From assembly GCA_030601885.1 (NCBI GenBank), contig JAUWAU010000044.1:1-47216 (forward strand): a stretch of 47,216 nucleotides of DNA, read 5' to 3'. Source of the DNA: Armatimonadota bacterium (GTDB lineage Bacteria; Armatimonadota; Zipacnadia; JAUWAU01). The translations under genes and the position numbers were made by a program. Shown here piece after piece: positions 7,418 to 15,557 of this stretch; within the stretch, counting starts at the first letter, position 1, and every line of letters begins with the position of its first letter. The notes under the pieces are model-generated. The model was given only the letters and a program-made list of their open reading frames with translations. It had not been told where the DNA came from and ran no database searches.

Positions 7418-8971
7418 TCACGTCGCGGGGCTGGGTTGGCGTCGCTCGATGCGGATGTGTACGTTGTACGGCACCTCAACGACGAGGCTGTCGGCCGCAA
7501 CCGCCGGCAGGGCGCCGCGAGCTGGTGCAGCAGCGGTCGGCCGCGGCGGCATCACCATAGGCCGCTGGGCGAAGAACACCGTGCCGGTGTCGGGAACGAC
7601 GATATTGCTGGCCAGGATCGTGGCGCCCTCGCCCCACGGTATTGTCAGCGCACCGCGGCGTATGCCGCGGAAGCCCGGTCGCCTGTAGTAGCGTCGCCCG
7701 CGGTCGTTATCGTCTTCGTCCTCATCTTCGTCCTCATCCTCATCCTCGTCCTCATCTTCGTCCTCGTCTTCATCTTCATCCTCATCCTCGTCCTCATCCT
7801 CATCGTCTTCGTCCTCGTCTCCCCGGCGGCCGGCCGGGCGTTGGCCGACCTGCGCCAGATCGATCATGAGCTTGTGCCGATTGGTCTCCTCCATGAGCAG
7901 CACCTGGCCCGTCTCCCAGGCGAAATACGTCGTCCGCTCGCCCTGCATGGTCGTCTGGACGTTGTGCCCGACTCCCTGGATCACCACGATCACGGGCCCT
8001 GTATACGCGTACGTGCTCCGGATGCGGGCGCATTTCTGGCCGTGCAGCCACTCCAAGCCCTCTATGATATGCTGCGCCGGGCATACCTGTCGCTGCACAT
8101 AGCCGAACTCGGGCATCACGGCGGCCTCGCTCGTCCATCTGTGCCCCAGTTTCACCGGCCCACTCGGCAACACAATGTACAGCTCCCCGAAGCCGAAGCG
8201 TCCCAACTCCGGGCGCATGGGCAATACCAGGCCATTGGCCTTGGCTGACACCGTGTGTGTGCGACCCAACCCCGGGAAGAGCCTGGGCGCCTCCCACTCG
8301 GCTTCGTAGATACCCTCGCGCGGCGTATTGCGGAGGATGCCGCCGCCCTCCTCGGTCACAGACATGGTCGCCTGAGTGAAGACGAGTTTCAGATGGCTTC
8401 GCATCGAGCCGAGCGCGGCCTCAAGCGGCCGTAGCTGCTCCGAAAGCTGCAGGCTGGAGTCACACTGCACGTCGTAGGGGGACCTCTCGTTGGCACTGAA
8501 CTGGTGGCGCAGCTCAACGCCGTCCCCGATTTCACTCGGGTCCACATCGTTCTGCACTTGCAGGGGTATCGTTTGCTTCCCCAACGGCTCCCCCGTCGCC
8601 TTATGCGCAGAGAACTGCAGCGTGTACTCGCCGTCCGGATACAAGCGTTTCCCCTGACGGCGCACCCGCGTGTTCCACCGGTACTGGTGCGGCGAGACCA
8701 CGGCGGCCAGGAACTGCGGCTCTTTGATGTTTGGCCCCCTCGTGACGACGATGGACACCCAGCCTTCGTCAGGATTGGGCTTGGTGGCCGCGATCGTGTA
8801 TGTGCCCCGCACGGTGTCGTTTTCCTGGGGCGACACGATAGCGATCTCTTGCGTCTGTGCCCGTGTGCCGCCGCCGCATACAGACGCTATCGCGATAAGC
8901 ATGGCGGGAAGCAGCATACGACACCGGAGCTTAGAGACGGAGCCGCTAACACTTGCTGGGGACATCTGCAT
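7418..8971 (-). CDS. Secreted protein with Ig-like N-domain and long Asp/Glu tract
   Basis: This 517-residue protein has a signal peptide (hydrophobic 'MLLPAMLIAIASVCGGGTRA', about residues 19-38). It is followed by a beta-rich Ig-like/Big_9 type domain ('AIVSPQENDTVRGTYTIAA...YRWNTRV...YPDGEYTLQFSA'). A central region of about 230 residues resembles no family I recognise. Residues ~384-423 are an almost pure alternating Asp-Glu run, followed by a basic Arg/Tyr stretch and a Pro/Ala-rich C-terminus. Such acidic tracts bind calcium or basic surfaces in other proteins; that role here is inference. GAGGAG lies 10 bases before the ATG. It has no operon partners: a HIT gene lies upstream in the same direction, 90 bases away. 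Confidence 0.8.
   Translation of the reverse strand: MQMSPASVSGSVSKLRCRMLLPAMLIAIASVCGGGTRAQTQEIAIVSPQENDTVRGTYTIAATKPNPDEGWVSIVVTRGPNIKEPQFLAAVVSPHQYRWNTRVRRQGKRLYPDGEYTLQFSAHKATGEPLGKQTIPLQVQNDVDPSEIGDGVELRHQFSANERSPYDVQCDSSLQLSEQLRPLEAALGSMRSHLKLVFTQATMSVTEEGGGILRNTPREGIYEAEWEAPRLFPGLGRTHTVSAKANGLVLPMRPELGRFGFGELYIVLPSGPVKLGHRWTSEAAVMPEFGYVQRQVCPAQHIIEGLEWLHGQKCARIRSTYAYTGPVIVVIQGVGHNVQTTMQGERTTYFAWETGQVLLMEETNRHKLMIDLAQVGQRPAGRRGDEDEDDEDEDEDEDEDEDEDEDEDEDEDEDEDEDEDDNDRGRRYYRRPGFRGIRRGALTIPWGEGATILASNIVVPDTGTVFFAQRPMVMPPRPTAAAPARGALPAVAADSLVVEVPYNVHIRIERRQPSPAT
7703..7821. repeat. GAN-codon microsatellite encoding the Asp/Glu tract
   Basis: About 119 bases on the minus strand consist almost only of GAC, GAT, GAG and GAA codons in alternation (GAGGAT/GAGGAC/GAAGAT units). 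Synonymous variation between the units shows the tract is not fresh slippage of one unit. Its length is probably variable between strains. Confidence 0.85.
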
Positions 8972-9061
8972 CAGCTCCTCATGTGGGGACTACACATAGG
9001 ATTACAGCATCAGCCCATATACGGCAGACCGTGGACGTCATGACCGCGCCCGCCACCTGGC

Positions 9062-9559
9062 CTACTCGTTCTGCGACGCAATCCGGGCGAGCGCCTGAGT
9101 CAGCTCCTCGTACGCTGCCTCCAGGCTCTGGCACACCACGCTGGTGTCGCTCAGGACCGGCATGAAGCTGGTGTCGCCATTCCAGCGCGGAACGATGTGG
9201 GCATGGAGGTGGGCCGCGATACCGGCGCCCGCAACGGTGCCCAAGTTCCAACCCACGTTGAAGCCATCAGGCCGGAACTTCAGCTTGAGCGCCATTATCG
9301 ATTGCTGCACCAGGCGCATCAACTCGGCGCACTGCTCGTTGCTGAGCCCTTCGAGCTCGGCCACGTGCTCGTACGGTGCCACCATCAGATGGCCATTGTT
9401 GTACGGGAACGTGTTCAGCAGGACGAAGCAGAACTCACCACGCGCAGTCACGAGGTTCCGCCGATCCTCACGGGACTTCGACTTCTCGCAAAAGAGACAC
9501 CCATCGTCCTTTGCGGAGCGAACGTACCCGATTCGCCATGGCGCCCATAGTTGATCCAC
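9062..9559 (-). CDS. HIT-family nucleotide hydrolase/phosphorylase (AP4A phosphorylase-like)
   Basis: This 165-residue histidine-triad protein carries the HIT motif as HLHAHIVPRW, with the catalytic middle histidine. The 'WAPWRIGYV' start and the CLFCEK cysteine pair are typical of the actinobacterial/thermophile branch that includes AP4A phosphorylase, and 'FPYNNGHLMVAPYEH' is also present. It probably splits dinucleoside polyphosphates or AMP-conjugates in the cytoplasm. The start is GTG at 9559, with GGGAG upstream, behind a perfect consensus promoter at 9596-9624. Confidence 0.9.
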   Translation of the reverse strand: MDQLWAPWRIGYVRSAKDDGCLFCEKSKSREDRRNLVTARGEFCFVLLNTFPYNNGHLMVAPYEHVAELEGLSNEQCAELMRLVQQSIMALKLKFRPDGFNVGWNLGTVAGAGIAAHLHAHIVPRWNGDTSFMPVLSDTSVVCQSLEAAYEELTQALARIASQNE

Positions 9560-9595
9560 ACACGGTTCTCCCGCTGCAGAGCGTGCTTTTACGCG

Positions 9596-9624
9596 ATTAT
9601 ATAGCCGCCTAGAACCGGTGTCAA
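9596..9624 (-). promoter_or_regulatory. Consensus sigma-70 promoter for the HIT gene
   Basis: On the minus strand, TTGACA (9624-9619), a 17-base spacer and TATAAT (9601-9596) match the housekeeping promoter consensus exactly. The HIT start codon is 37 bases downstream of the -10 box. Confidence 0.85.
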
Positions 9625-9654
9625 GGCTCCGTCGGCGACGCAGGTCGCCGCTTC

Positions 9655-9683
9655 TTCACAGTGTTAGGCAAATGTGTTACAAT
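9655..9683 (+). promoter_or_regulatory. Sigma-70 promoter for the NagA-like/kinase run
   Basis: TTCACA (9655-9660), a 17-base spacer and TACAAT (9678-9683) give a near-consensus promoter, back to back with the HIT promoter 31 bases away. Its predicted start near 9690 lies inside the longest open frame of the next gene, which argues for the downstream ATG at 9736. Confidence 0.75.
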
Positions 9684-9735
9684 CCGTCGCGGGGTCCGCT
9701 GTGACCATACGCCGCCGGTGACGGCGCAGCACGCG

Positions 9736-10827
9736 ATGGGAGCCGCTCTGCTACAGGACCGCGCAGCGTGTGGCGACCGCACAATTGCCGTCGTTAACGG
9801 CTGTGTGGCCACCCGGGATGGGCTGGTTGAGCGCTGCAACGTACTCATACGCGGCGAGCGCATCGCCGCTGTCGGGCGATCGAGCCAGGTACAGGCGCCG
9901 GCCGGCGCCGAGACGCTGGATGCGACGGGTCAGCTTGTTCTGCCAGGCTTCATCGACCTGCACGTTCCGGTCTTGATGAGGTCAGGTCGGAAGGATGTCG
10001 CAGCGCGCGAGCTGGCCGGCGAGTTAGCCAGAGCCGGAACCACCCGGTTTGTGTCCGCGATTGCGCTGTCGTCGCCTGCTCCGTTCAAGATGCTGCTTCG
10101 GGCGGCGAAGAGGCGTGAGCGGGACGTACCGGGAGCCCAACCATTGGGCCTGCGTGTCGAGGCGCTGCTCGACGGCCGGACAGATCGGCGCATGAGCGTC
10201 GCCGGGGCAAAGCAGGCGCTGCGCCAAGCGAGGGACGTCTGCCCGGGCGGGAGGATTCTCCTCACCGTGTCCGCCGGAGCCCCAGGCGCTGCTGAGCTGA
10301 TACGGTGGGCCGCCGGTGAGGGAATGGTGGTGGGTATGACGGCGGCCAATGCCGATTACCAGCAGGGCAGGCAGGCGATTGAGGCCGGCACGCGGTACGT
10401 TGCCGGCGCCATCGAGGCGCTCGATTGCTTGCACCATCGCGAGCCAGGCGCCATCGCTGCGGCCTTGCTCGATGACCGGGTCGCGGCGGAACTGCAGCTC
10501 TCGGACGCTGCGGGGGGCCTTGCGGCAGCAGGTTTCGTGGTCCAGGCCAAGGGCGCCGAGCGCTGCGTTCTGGTGAGGTCGGCCGGTGCGCGAGACGGGG
10601 ATGGGATGCTGAGGGCAGTGGCCCGGGCCGCAGAGCTTCCGGGCGTCGGAGTGCTCGAGGCGAGCCGCATGGCCAGCGGGCAGCCGGCGGCTCTCTGTGG
10701 GATCGGCAAGTCCGTGGGGTCCATCGCCGAGGACATGACTGCTGATCTTGTAGTGGCGACGCGGGAATTCGAGGTGGTGGCGACCGTGGTGGGAGGTGCG
10801 GTGGCGTACCAGAGGGATGCTGCATAG
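9736..10827 (+). CDS. Degenerate N-acetylglucosamine-6-phosphate deacetylase-like protein
   Basis: The 363-residue product follows the NagA/amidohydrolase layout. The N-terminal beta-sandwich strand is 'IAVVNGCVATRDGLVERCNVLIRGERIAAVG', the barrel entry is 'LVLPGFIDLHVP', a late block 'CLHHREPGAIAAALLDDRVAAELQLSD' follows, and the C-terminal return reads 'ADLVVATREFEVVATVVGG'. Key metal-site residues are missing. The HxH after PGFID is HVP, the HLEGP block is not found, and the HLFNAM and DG(H/V)H motifs are replaced. It therefore probably cannot deacetylate by the normal mechanism. It abuts a GlcNAc-kinase-like gene, so a role with amino sugars (binding or regulation) is plausible but inferred. 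The ATG at 9736 is chosen from the promoter position; GTG 9718 is an alternative. Confidence 0.75.
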   Translation: MGAALLQDRAACGDRTIAVVNGCVATRDGLVERCNVLIRGERIAAVGRSSQVQAPAGAETLDATGQLVLPGFIDLHVPVLMRSGRKDVAARELAGELARAGTTRFVSAIALSSPAPFKMLLRAAKRRERDVPGAQPLGLRVEALLDGRTDRRMSVAGAKQALRQARDVCPGGRILLTVSAGAPGAAELIRWAAGEGMVVGMTAANADYQQGRQAIEAGTRYVAGAIEALDCLHHREPGAIAAALLDDRVAAELQLSDAAGGLAAAGFVVQAKGAERCVLVRSAGARDGDGMLRAVARAAELPGVGVLEASRMASGQPAALCGIGKSVGSIAEDMTADLVVATREFEVVATVVGGAVAYQRDAA

Positions 10828-11817
10828 ATGGCCGCGGGCAGGCTCATTGTCGGCGTTGACGGCGGCGGAACGAGGACCCGCTGCCTGGCCATTGATAAGG
10901 CCGGGCACTGCCTCGCCACCGCCCAGAGCGGGCCGCTTATGGGCCTGTATGCGGGGGAGGACGTAGCCGAGGATGCGCTGGCCGAGGCTCTGATGCGCTG
11001 TATCGGTGACCTTCCGGATAAGGCGAGCAGCGTGGAGTGCGTCGGCATCAGCGTGCCCATCTGCGATCGCGAGCGCCTGGCTGGAGTTGTCCGCAGGTAC
11101 GCGCCGGCGGCGAGCGTGCATTGGGTCGAAAGCGAAGCGCTGGCGTGTCTGACGGCGGCTACCGAGGCACGATGCGGCCTGGTGATCCTCTCGGGAACGG
11201 GTTCGTTTGCCGATGCCGTTGACGGGGACACGGTCGTGGGACACGCGGGCGGGTTCGGACCGCTGCTCGGAGACGACGGCAGCGGATATGCCATTGGCAT
11301 CGCCGCTCTGCGGGCGGCCGTGCGCGCATACCAGCGCCGGAGTGGCCCCACGGGGCTGGCTGATGCGGCTCGTCGCCATTTCGATGTGGCGGACCTGTGG
11401 GGGCTCGTTGACCGAGTGTACGGCAGCGGGCTGCCACGAGAGCAGATCGGGGCATTCGCGCCGGCGGTGATACGGCTCGCCGATGATGGCGACGTGGCCG
11501 CGGAGAACATCGCGCGGCGCGCTGCCGATGACCTGGCAGATATGGCGCGAGCAGCCCTGCAGCAGGCCGGCTGGGATGAAGGAGCTTTCCCAGCGGTGCT
11601 CTGCGGTGGCGTCCTGGACGGAAGTTCGACGCTGCGCCGTATGGTGCGGCATCGGTTGGCCGAGGTTGCGCCGGGTGCGCAGCCGACTGCCTCGCGCTTC
11701 GCGCCGGTGGTGGGTGTAGCGCTCCGGGCGATGGGCCCGCAGCAAGCAGGCCTATCTGCCATTACGGCCAATCTCGATGCCACACTGCCGGCGCCATGCA
11801 AAACCGGCAAAGAATGA
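10828..11817 (+). CDS. BadF/BadG-type N-acetylglucosamine kinase-like ATPase
   Basis: This 329-residue protein is of the BadF/BadG/BcrA/BcrD ATPase family, the fold of mammalian NAGK and many bacterial GlcNAc kinases. PHOSPHATE 1 reads 'VGVDGGGTRTRCLAID', PHOSPHATE 2 'LVILSGTGSFA', followed by 'GGFGPLLGDDGSGYAIG', and the adenosine region 'VLCGGVLDGSS'. These together favour sugar kinase over 2-hydroxyacyl-CoA dehydratase activator, since no 4Fe-4S cysteines are present. Its ATG directly follows the stop of the NagA-like gene, so the two are co-translated. It may phosphorylate GlcNAc or an anhydro-amino sugar from cell-wall recycling. Confidence 0.85.
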   Translation: MAAGRLIVGVDGGGTRTRCLAIDKAGHCLATAQSGPLMGLYAGEDVAEDALAEALMRCIGDLPDKASSVECVGISVPICDRERLAGVVRRYAPAASVHWVESEALACLTAATEARCGLVILSGTGSFADAVDGDTVVGHAGGFGPLLGDDGSGYAIGIAALRAAVRAYQRRSGPTGLADAARRHFDVADLWGLVDRVYGSGLPREQIGAFAPAVIRLADDGDVAAENIARRAADDLADMARAALQQAGWDEGAFPAVLCGGVLDGSSTLRRMVRHRLAEVAPGAQPTASRFAPVVGVALRAMGPQQAGLSAITANLDATLPAPCKTGKE

Positions 11818-11855
11818 CAGGCCGCCGATTCACGAAGGAGGCACTCGCGAGGGCA

Positions 11856-12638
11856 ATGGCCACAGCGTACTTTCAATGTATCCTGACAGTTGCTGAGTCC
11901 AAGCGCCTCATCGCCAAAGGCGTCGTAGCGCTGCCGTGCGTGCAGCACGCGCTCAAAGAGGGCATGGTAGCGGTCTGCACCGGCTCCACGAACAGTTACA
12001 TCGTCGAAGAGCTCCTGGGCCGTGCCATCGACAAGACGCAGTATCTCTCCGGCCGCACACAGCCTGAGGGCGCGGGCCGCGCCGAGAAGCTGGGATCCCG
12101 CGGCATGCCCGATCTCGTCCTTCGCCATGGCGAGCAGGTCGAAGGGCTCCAGGCGACTGATTCCGTGCGCGAGATGAAGGCCGGGGATGTCATCATCAAG
12201 GGCGCCAATGCCCTGGATTATCGGGCCAGGCTGGCCGGAGTGCTCATCGGGCATCCCGAGGGCGGCACGGTCGGCGCCACGCTCGGACCGGCCTACGGTC
12301 GCAAGTGCCACTACGTCATCCCCGTAGGCCTTGAGAAGCAGGTCGCCGTCGATTTGGCGGAGGCGAGCGACGCCGTAAGCAGCGCCGTGGCGGGCAGTCC
12401 GGGGGCCGGTGTGCCCTCGCTGTGGCCGGTGAGTGGCGAGATCATCACCGAGATCGAGGCGCTTGAGATGTTGGCCGATGTCGAGGTGATGCAGATTGGA
12501 GCGGGCGGCATCGACGGAGCCGAGGGCTCGGTGCGGCTGTTGGTATGGGGCGACGCCGAGCCAGTGAGCCAGGCGGAGGAACTGATCCGGCGGATACAGG
12601 GCGAGCCGCCCTTCGTTCAGGCGCCGCGCCCGGAATAG
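11856..12638 (+). CDS. Conserved protein of unknown function
   Basis: This 260-residue product has no domain I can name. It starts 'ATAYFQCILTVAESKRLIAKGV' and contains 'CTGSTNSYIVEELLG', 'DVIIKGANALD', 'GHPEGGTVGATLGPAYGR' and 'HYVIPVGLEKQV'. These Gly-rich loops after strands suggest an alpha/beta fold binding a nucleotide or sugar phosphate. I have an impression of similar hypothetical proteins in archaea and Firmicutes but cannot confirm it. An alternative ATG at 11814 overlaps the kinase stop as ATGA. A strong AAGGAGG at 11835-11841 lies 14 bases before 11856, so the start is uncertain. It sits between the GlcNAc-kinase-like and AmrS genes, probably in the same transcript. Confidence 0.75.
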   Translation: MATAYFQCILTVAESKRLIAKGVVALPCVQHALKEGMVAVCTGSTNSYIVEELLGRAIDKTQYLSGRTQPEGAGRAEKLGSRGMPDLVLRHGEQVEGLQATDSVREMKAGDVIIKGANALDYRARLAGVLIGHPEGGTVGATLGPAYGRKCHYVIPVGLEKQVAVDLAEASDAVSSAVAGSPGAGVPSLWPVSGEIITEIEALEMLADVEVMQIGAGGIDGAEGSVRLLVWGDAEPVSQAEELIRRIQGEPPFVQAPRPE

Positions 12639-12682
12639 GGATCACGGCGCACGGAGTGTGCGGAAGGAATTCGGGCGCAGAG

Positions 12683-13684
12683 ATGGCCGCGCAGCCACAG
12701 GAATGTGTGTACTACCATACGCGGGAGGACAAAGTGATCTGCGACCTTTGTCCGCACCGCTGCGTGCTGAACGATGGCGAGCGGGGCAAGTGTGGGGTGC
12801 GCGAGGCCCGGGACGGAAAGCTCATCGCGCTCACCTACGCCGAAGTGACTTCCGTACAGATCGATCCCATCGAGAAGAAGCCGCTGTATCATTTCCACCC
12901 CGGGTCGCTCATCCTATCTCTGGGTACATGGGGCTGCAACTTCAGTTGTGTGTTCTGCCAGAACTGGCAGATTTCGCAGGGGCAACTGCCGACCAAGCAT
13001 CTGGCACCGGCCGACGCTGTAGCCATCGCCCGGCAGCAGGCGGGCAACATCGGGATCGCCTACACGTATAACGAGCCGCTCATTTGGTACGAGTACGTTC
13101 GGGACACTGCCGGGCTCGCCCACGAAGCCGGCTTGAAGAACGTCCTGGTCACCAACGGCTACATCAACGAGGAGCCGGTGCGAGACATCCTGCCGCTCAT
13201 TGATGCGTGGAACATCGACATTAAGTCCATGGCGGACGACTTCTACCAGCGCCTGTGCGGCGCCCGTGCCCGGTGGTCGAGGCGGACGGCTGAAATGGCA
13301 GCGGAGGCCGCGCATGTGGAGATCACCAATCTGATTATCCCGGGGGAGAACGACAGCGACGAAGACATCCAAAGCCTGGTGGATTGGGTGGCAGAGAGCC
13401 TGGGAGAGGACACGCCGCTGCATTTCTCTCGATATCATCCCGCGTATCAGATGACGGCGCCGCCGACGCCGGAGCGGACGCTGCGCCGGGCTCTGGAGAT
13501 CGGCCGACGGCGACTCAATTACGTGTACGTCGGCAATATGTGGCTCGACGATGGCCAGGACACGCATTGCCCCGGCTGCGGCGAGGTGGTGATCCGTCGG
13601 GCGGGTTTCGACGCGTCGTGCAGGGGCCTTCGCGACGGGAGATGTGGGCGCTGTGGCGCTGAGGTGAACGTGATCACCAACTGA
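12683..13684 (+). CDS. amrS: AmmeMemoRadiSam-system radical SAM enzyme
   Basis: This 333-residue protein resembles the stand-alone PflA-like radical SAM enzymes of the AMMECR1/Memo/RadicalSAM set. A cysteine pair region 'CDLCPHRCVLNDGERGKCGVRE' opens it, the SAM cluster motif is CNFSCVFC, and 'TYNEPLIWYEYV', 'VTNGYI' and 'WNIDIKSM' follow as usual. The C-terminus has two CxxC pairs (CPGCGE, CGRCGA) for zinc. Substrate is unknown for the family; partner AMMECR1 and Memo genes are absent here. At 13270-13287 the main frame reads RWSRR, while the alternative frame reads PVVEAD, matching what relatives have, which suggests two compensating indels. The start has GCGCAGAG upstream and follows an open stretch without coding character. 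Confidence 0.88.
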   Translation: MAAQPQECVYYHTREDKVICDLCPHRCVLNDGERGKCGVREARDGKLIALTYAEVTSVQIDPIEKKPLYHFHPGSLILSLGTWGCNFSCVFCQNWQISQGQLPTKHLAPADAVAIARQQAGNIGIAYTYNEPLIWYEYVRDTAGLAHEAGLKNVLVTNGYINEEPVRDILPLIDAWNIDIKSMADDFYQRLCGARARWSRRTAEMAAEAAHVEITNLIIPGENDSDEDIQSLVDWVAESLGEDTPLHFSRYHPAYQMTAPPTPERTLRRALEIGRRRLNYVYVGNMWLDDGQDTHCPGCGEVVIRRAGFDASCRGLRDGRCGRCGAEVNVITN

Positions 13685-13762
13685 GCCGCTGTCGCTGTTT
13701 CTGTTGAGACGCGGGGCATAGCTGTATGCTGAGACGGAAGCTGCTCTGAACAGGTAGATGTC

Positions 13763-15433
13763 ATGCTAGGGTTGGGTCGCCCGAGACACGTTATGAGGCG
13801 AATCTCGCACGTAGCCCGGGTGGCGCTCAAGTACGGCTTCGGCCACGCAATGGAGCAACTGGGCTTGCGGCGGTCCATCGCCGAGCAGGCAGGTATTCAG
13901 GTGGACTCTGAGAGTGCCGCGCTGGCGCCGGCGATGCGATTGCGCATGGCCCTCGAGGAGCTCGGGGGCACGTACGTGAAGCTCGGCCAGGCACTGTCGA
14001 TGCGCAGCGATCTGGTGCCGCCAGAGGTCGTAGCGGAGCTGCAGAAGCTCCAGGACGAGGTGCCTCCGTTTGACTACGGGGAAGTCAGGCGCATTATCGA
14101 GGACGAGTTCGGAGCAGCCCCGGAGGAGCTGTTCGAGCGCCTGGAGGAGACGCCGGCGGCGGCAGCGTCATTGGGCCAAGTGCATTACGGTGAGCTGAGA
14201 ACGGGCGAGCCGGTCGCGGTGAAGGTTCAGCGCCCTGGGATTCGCGAGACGATCGAGACGGACTTGCAGGTGCTGCGCTACTTGGCGCAGATGGCCGAGG
14301 GGCGTGCTCAGTGGGCAGCGCGGATCCAATTGGTACAGCTCGTGGACGAGTTTGCCCGGGGCCTCAGAGAGGAACTGGGATATACTCGCGAGGGGCACAA
14401 TGCCGACCGCTTGCGAGCCAACCTGGGCGATCAGCCGGACATGTACGTTCCCACGGTATACTGGAGCCTGACCACGAGCCGCGTGCTGACCCTCGAGCGC
14501 GTGGACGGCGTAAAGCTGACCGATACTGAGGCCGTAGATGCCATCGGCGTCGATCGCTCGGCCGTCGCTGAGAGGATCGCCCGTGCTGTGCTCCGGCAGA
14601 TCCTTCTGGACGGGTTCTTTCACGGAGATCCACATGGCGGCAACGTGCTGCTGCTGCGGGACGGACGCGTTGCGTTCGTGGACTTCGGAGCTATGGGGTG
14701 GCTGGGGCGAGAGCTCCGCCAGCGGCTGATAAGCCTGCTGGATGCCATCTTTGATGAAAATGCCGCGGCCGTGTGCGATGAGCTCACTGCGATAGGCAGC
14801 GTTAGCCTCGACACGGACCTGCATGCGCTCGAGCGTGAGATGGACGTACTGCTGCGCCAGATTCAGCAACTCGAGCACGAGGAGTTAGCTATCGGCCGGA
14901 GCGTCCAGGTTCTCATGGAGCTCATTTTCCAGTATGGCATTCGGGTGCCGTCGGAGTTCGTGCGTGTGATGAAAACGCTCGTGCTGACCGAGGGCATTTG
15001 CCTGTCGGTAGATCCTGACTTCGACTTCCGCGAGGTCGTGTCTCCGCTCGTGCGCCAGGTCGTTGGGCCCCGCAGCCTCAGCGACGTACTTCACCACATC
15101 GTCCGGGCTGGTAGGGATCTGCAGCGCTACGCCCGGCAGATGCCTCGTCAGCTCAGCCAGATTCTCGCGAAAATCGAGGGTGATCGCCTGAAGCTGCGCG
15201 TGGAGCTCGACGGCATCCACGAGACCATGGGCCGGCTTGACATCATCGCCAACAGGATCTCCTACAGCCTCGTGGTGTCGGCGATACTCGTCGCCTCCGC
15301 GCTGATGTGCCAGGTTGAAGCCACGCAATTATTCGGGTTGGGCGTAAGTACCCTCGGCCTCGTGGGCTTCCTGGTTGCCGGCATCATGGGGTTCTGGCTG
15401 GCATACTCCATATTCCGCTCCGGCAGGCTCTGA
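13763..15433 (+). CDS. ubiB: ABC1/AarF/UbiB-family atypical kinase
   Basis: This 556-residue membrane-linked protein of the UbiB/ABC1 family uses a protein-kinase-like fold with ATPase activity and supports isoprenoid-quinone or lipid handling. It shows the KLGQALSMR (KxGQ) motif, the Ala-rich AAAASLGQVH loop replacing the glycine loop, 'VAVKVQRPG' with the conserved Lys, FHGDPHGGN and VDFGAMG. Two C-terminal transmembrane helices (about residues 497-518 and 526-548) anchor it. With a menaquinone cluster elsewhere in the window, a role in quinone metabolism is likely but not shown. It stands alone, 78 bases after AmrS. Confidence 0.92.
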   Translation: MLGLGRPRHVMRRISHVARVALKYGFGHAMEQLGLRRSIAEQAGIQVDSESAALAPAMRLRMALEELGGTYVKLGQALSMRSDLVPPEVVAELQKLQDEVPPFDYGEVRRIIEDEFGAAPEELFERLEETPAAAASLGQVHYGELRTGEPVAVKVQRPGIRETIETDLQVLRYLAQMAEGRAQWAARIQLVQLVDEFARGLREELGYTREGHNADRLRANLGDQPDMYVPTVYWSLTTSRVLTLERVDGVKLTDTEAVDAIGVDRSAVAERIARAVLRQILLDGFFHGDPHGGNVLLLRDGRVAFVDFGAMGWLGRELRQRLISLLDAIFDENAAAVCDELTAIGSVSLDTDLHALEREMDVLLRQIQQLEHEELAIGRSVQVLMELIFQYGIRVPSEFVRVMKTLVLTEGICLSVDPDFDFREVVSPLVRQVVGPRSLSDVLHHIVRAGRDLQRYARQMPRQLSQILAKIEGDRLKLRVELDGIHETMGRLDIIANRISYSLVVSAILVASALMCQVEATQLFGLGVSTLGLVGFLVAGIMGFWLAYSIFRSGRL

Positions 15434-15557
15434 AGCGACTCGGGGCCTTCGGGACGCCGGGGGCCTCGACGTGAAAAAGGTGCTAGTTGATCTCACTGTG
15501 GTCCGACAAGCCAACAGCGTCAACGGGGCAGGGCTTCACCTGCCCGGGCACGAAGAT

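Noticed and set aside
5596..7560. 654-codon plus-strand frame
   Set aside because: Antisense to the solute-binding protein and Mth938 genes; composition is typical of a shadow frame.
11796..11855. Upstream extension of the unknown protein after the kinase
   Set aside because: The first 20 codons overlap the kinase end or the ribosome site at 11835-11841; the ATGA-overlap start at 11814 remains possible but not preferred.
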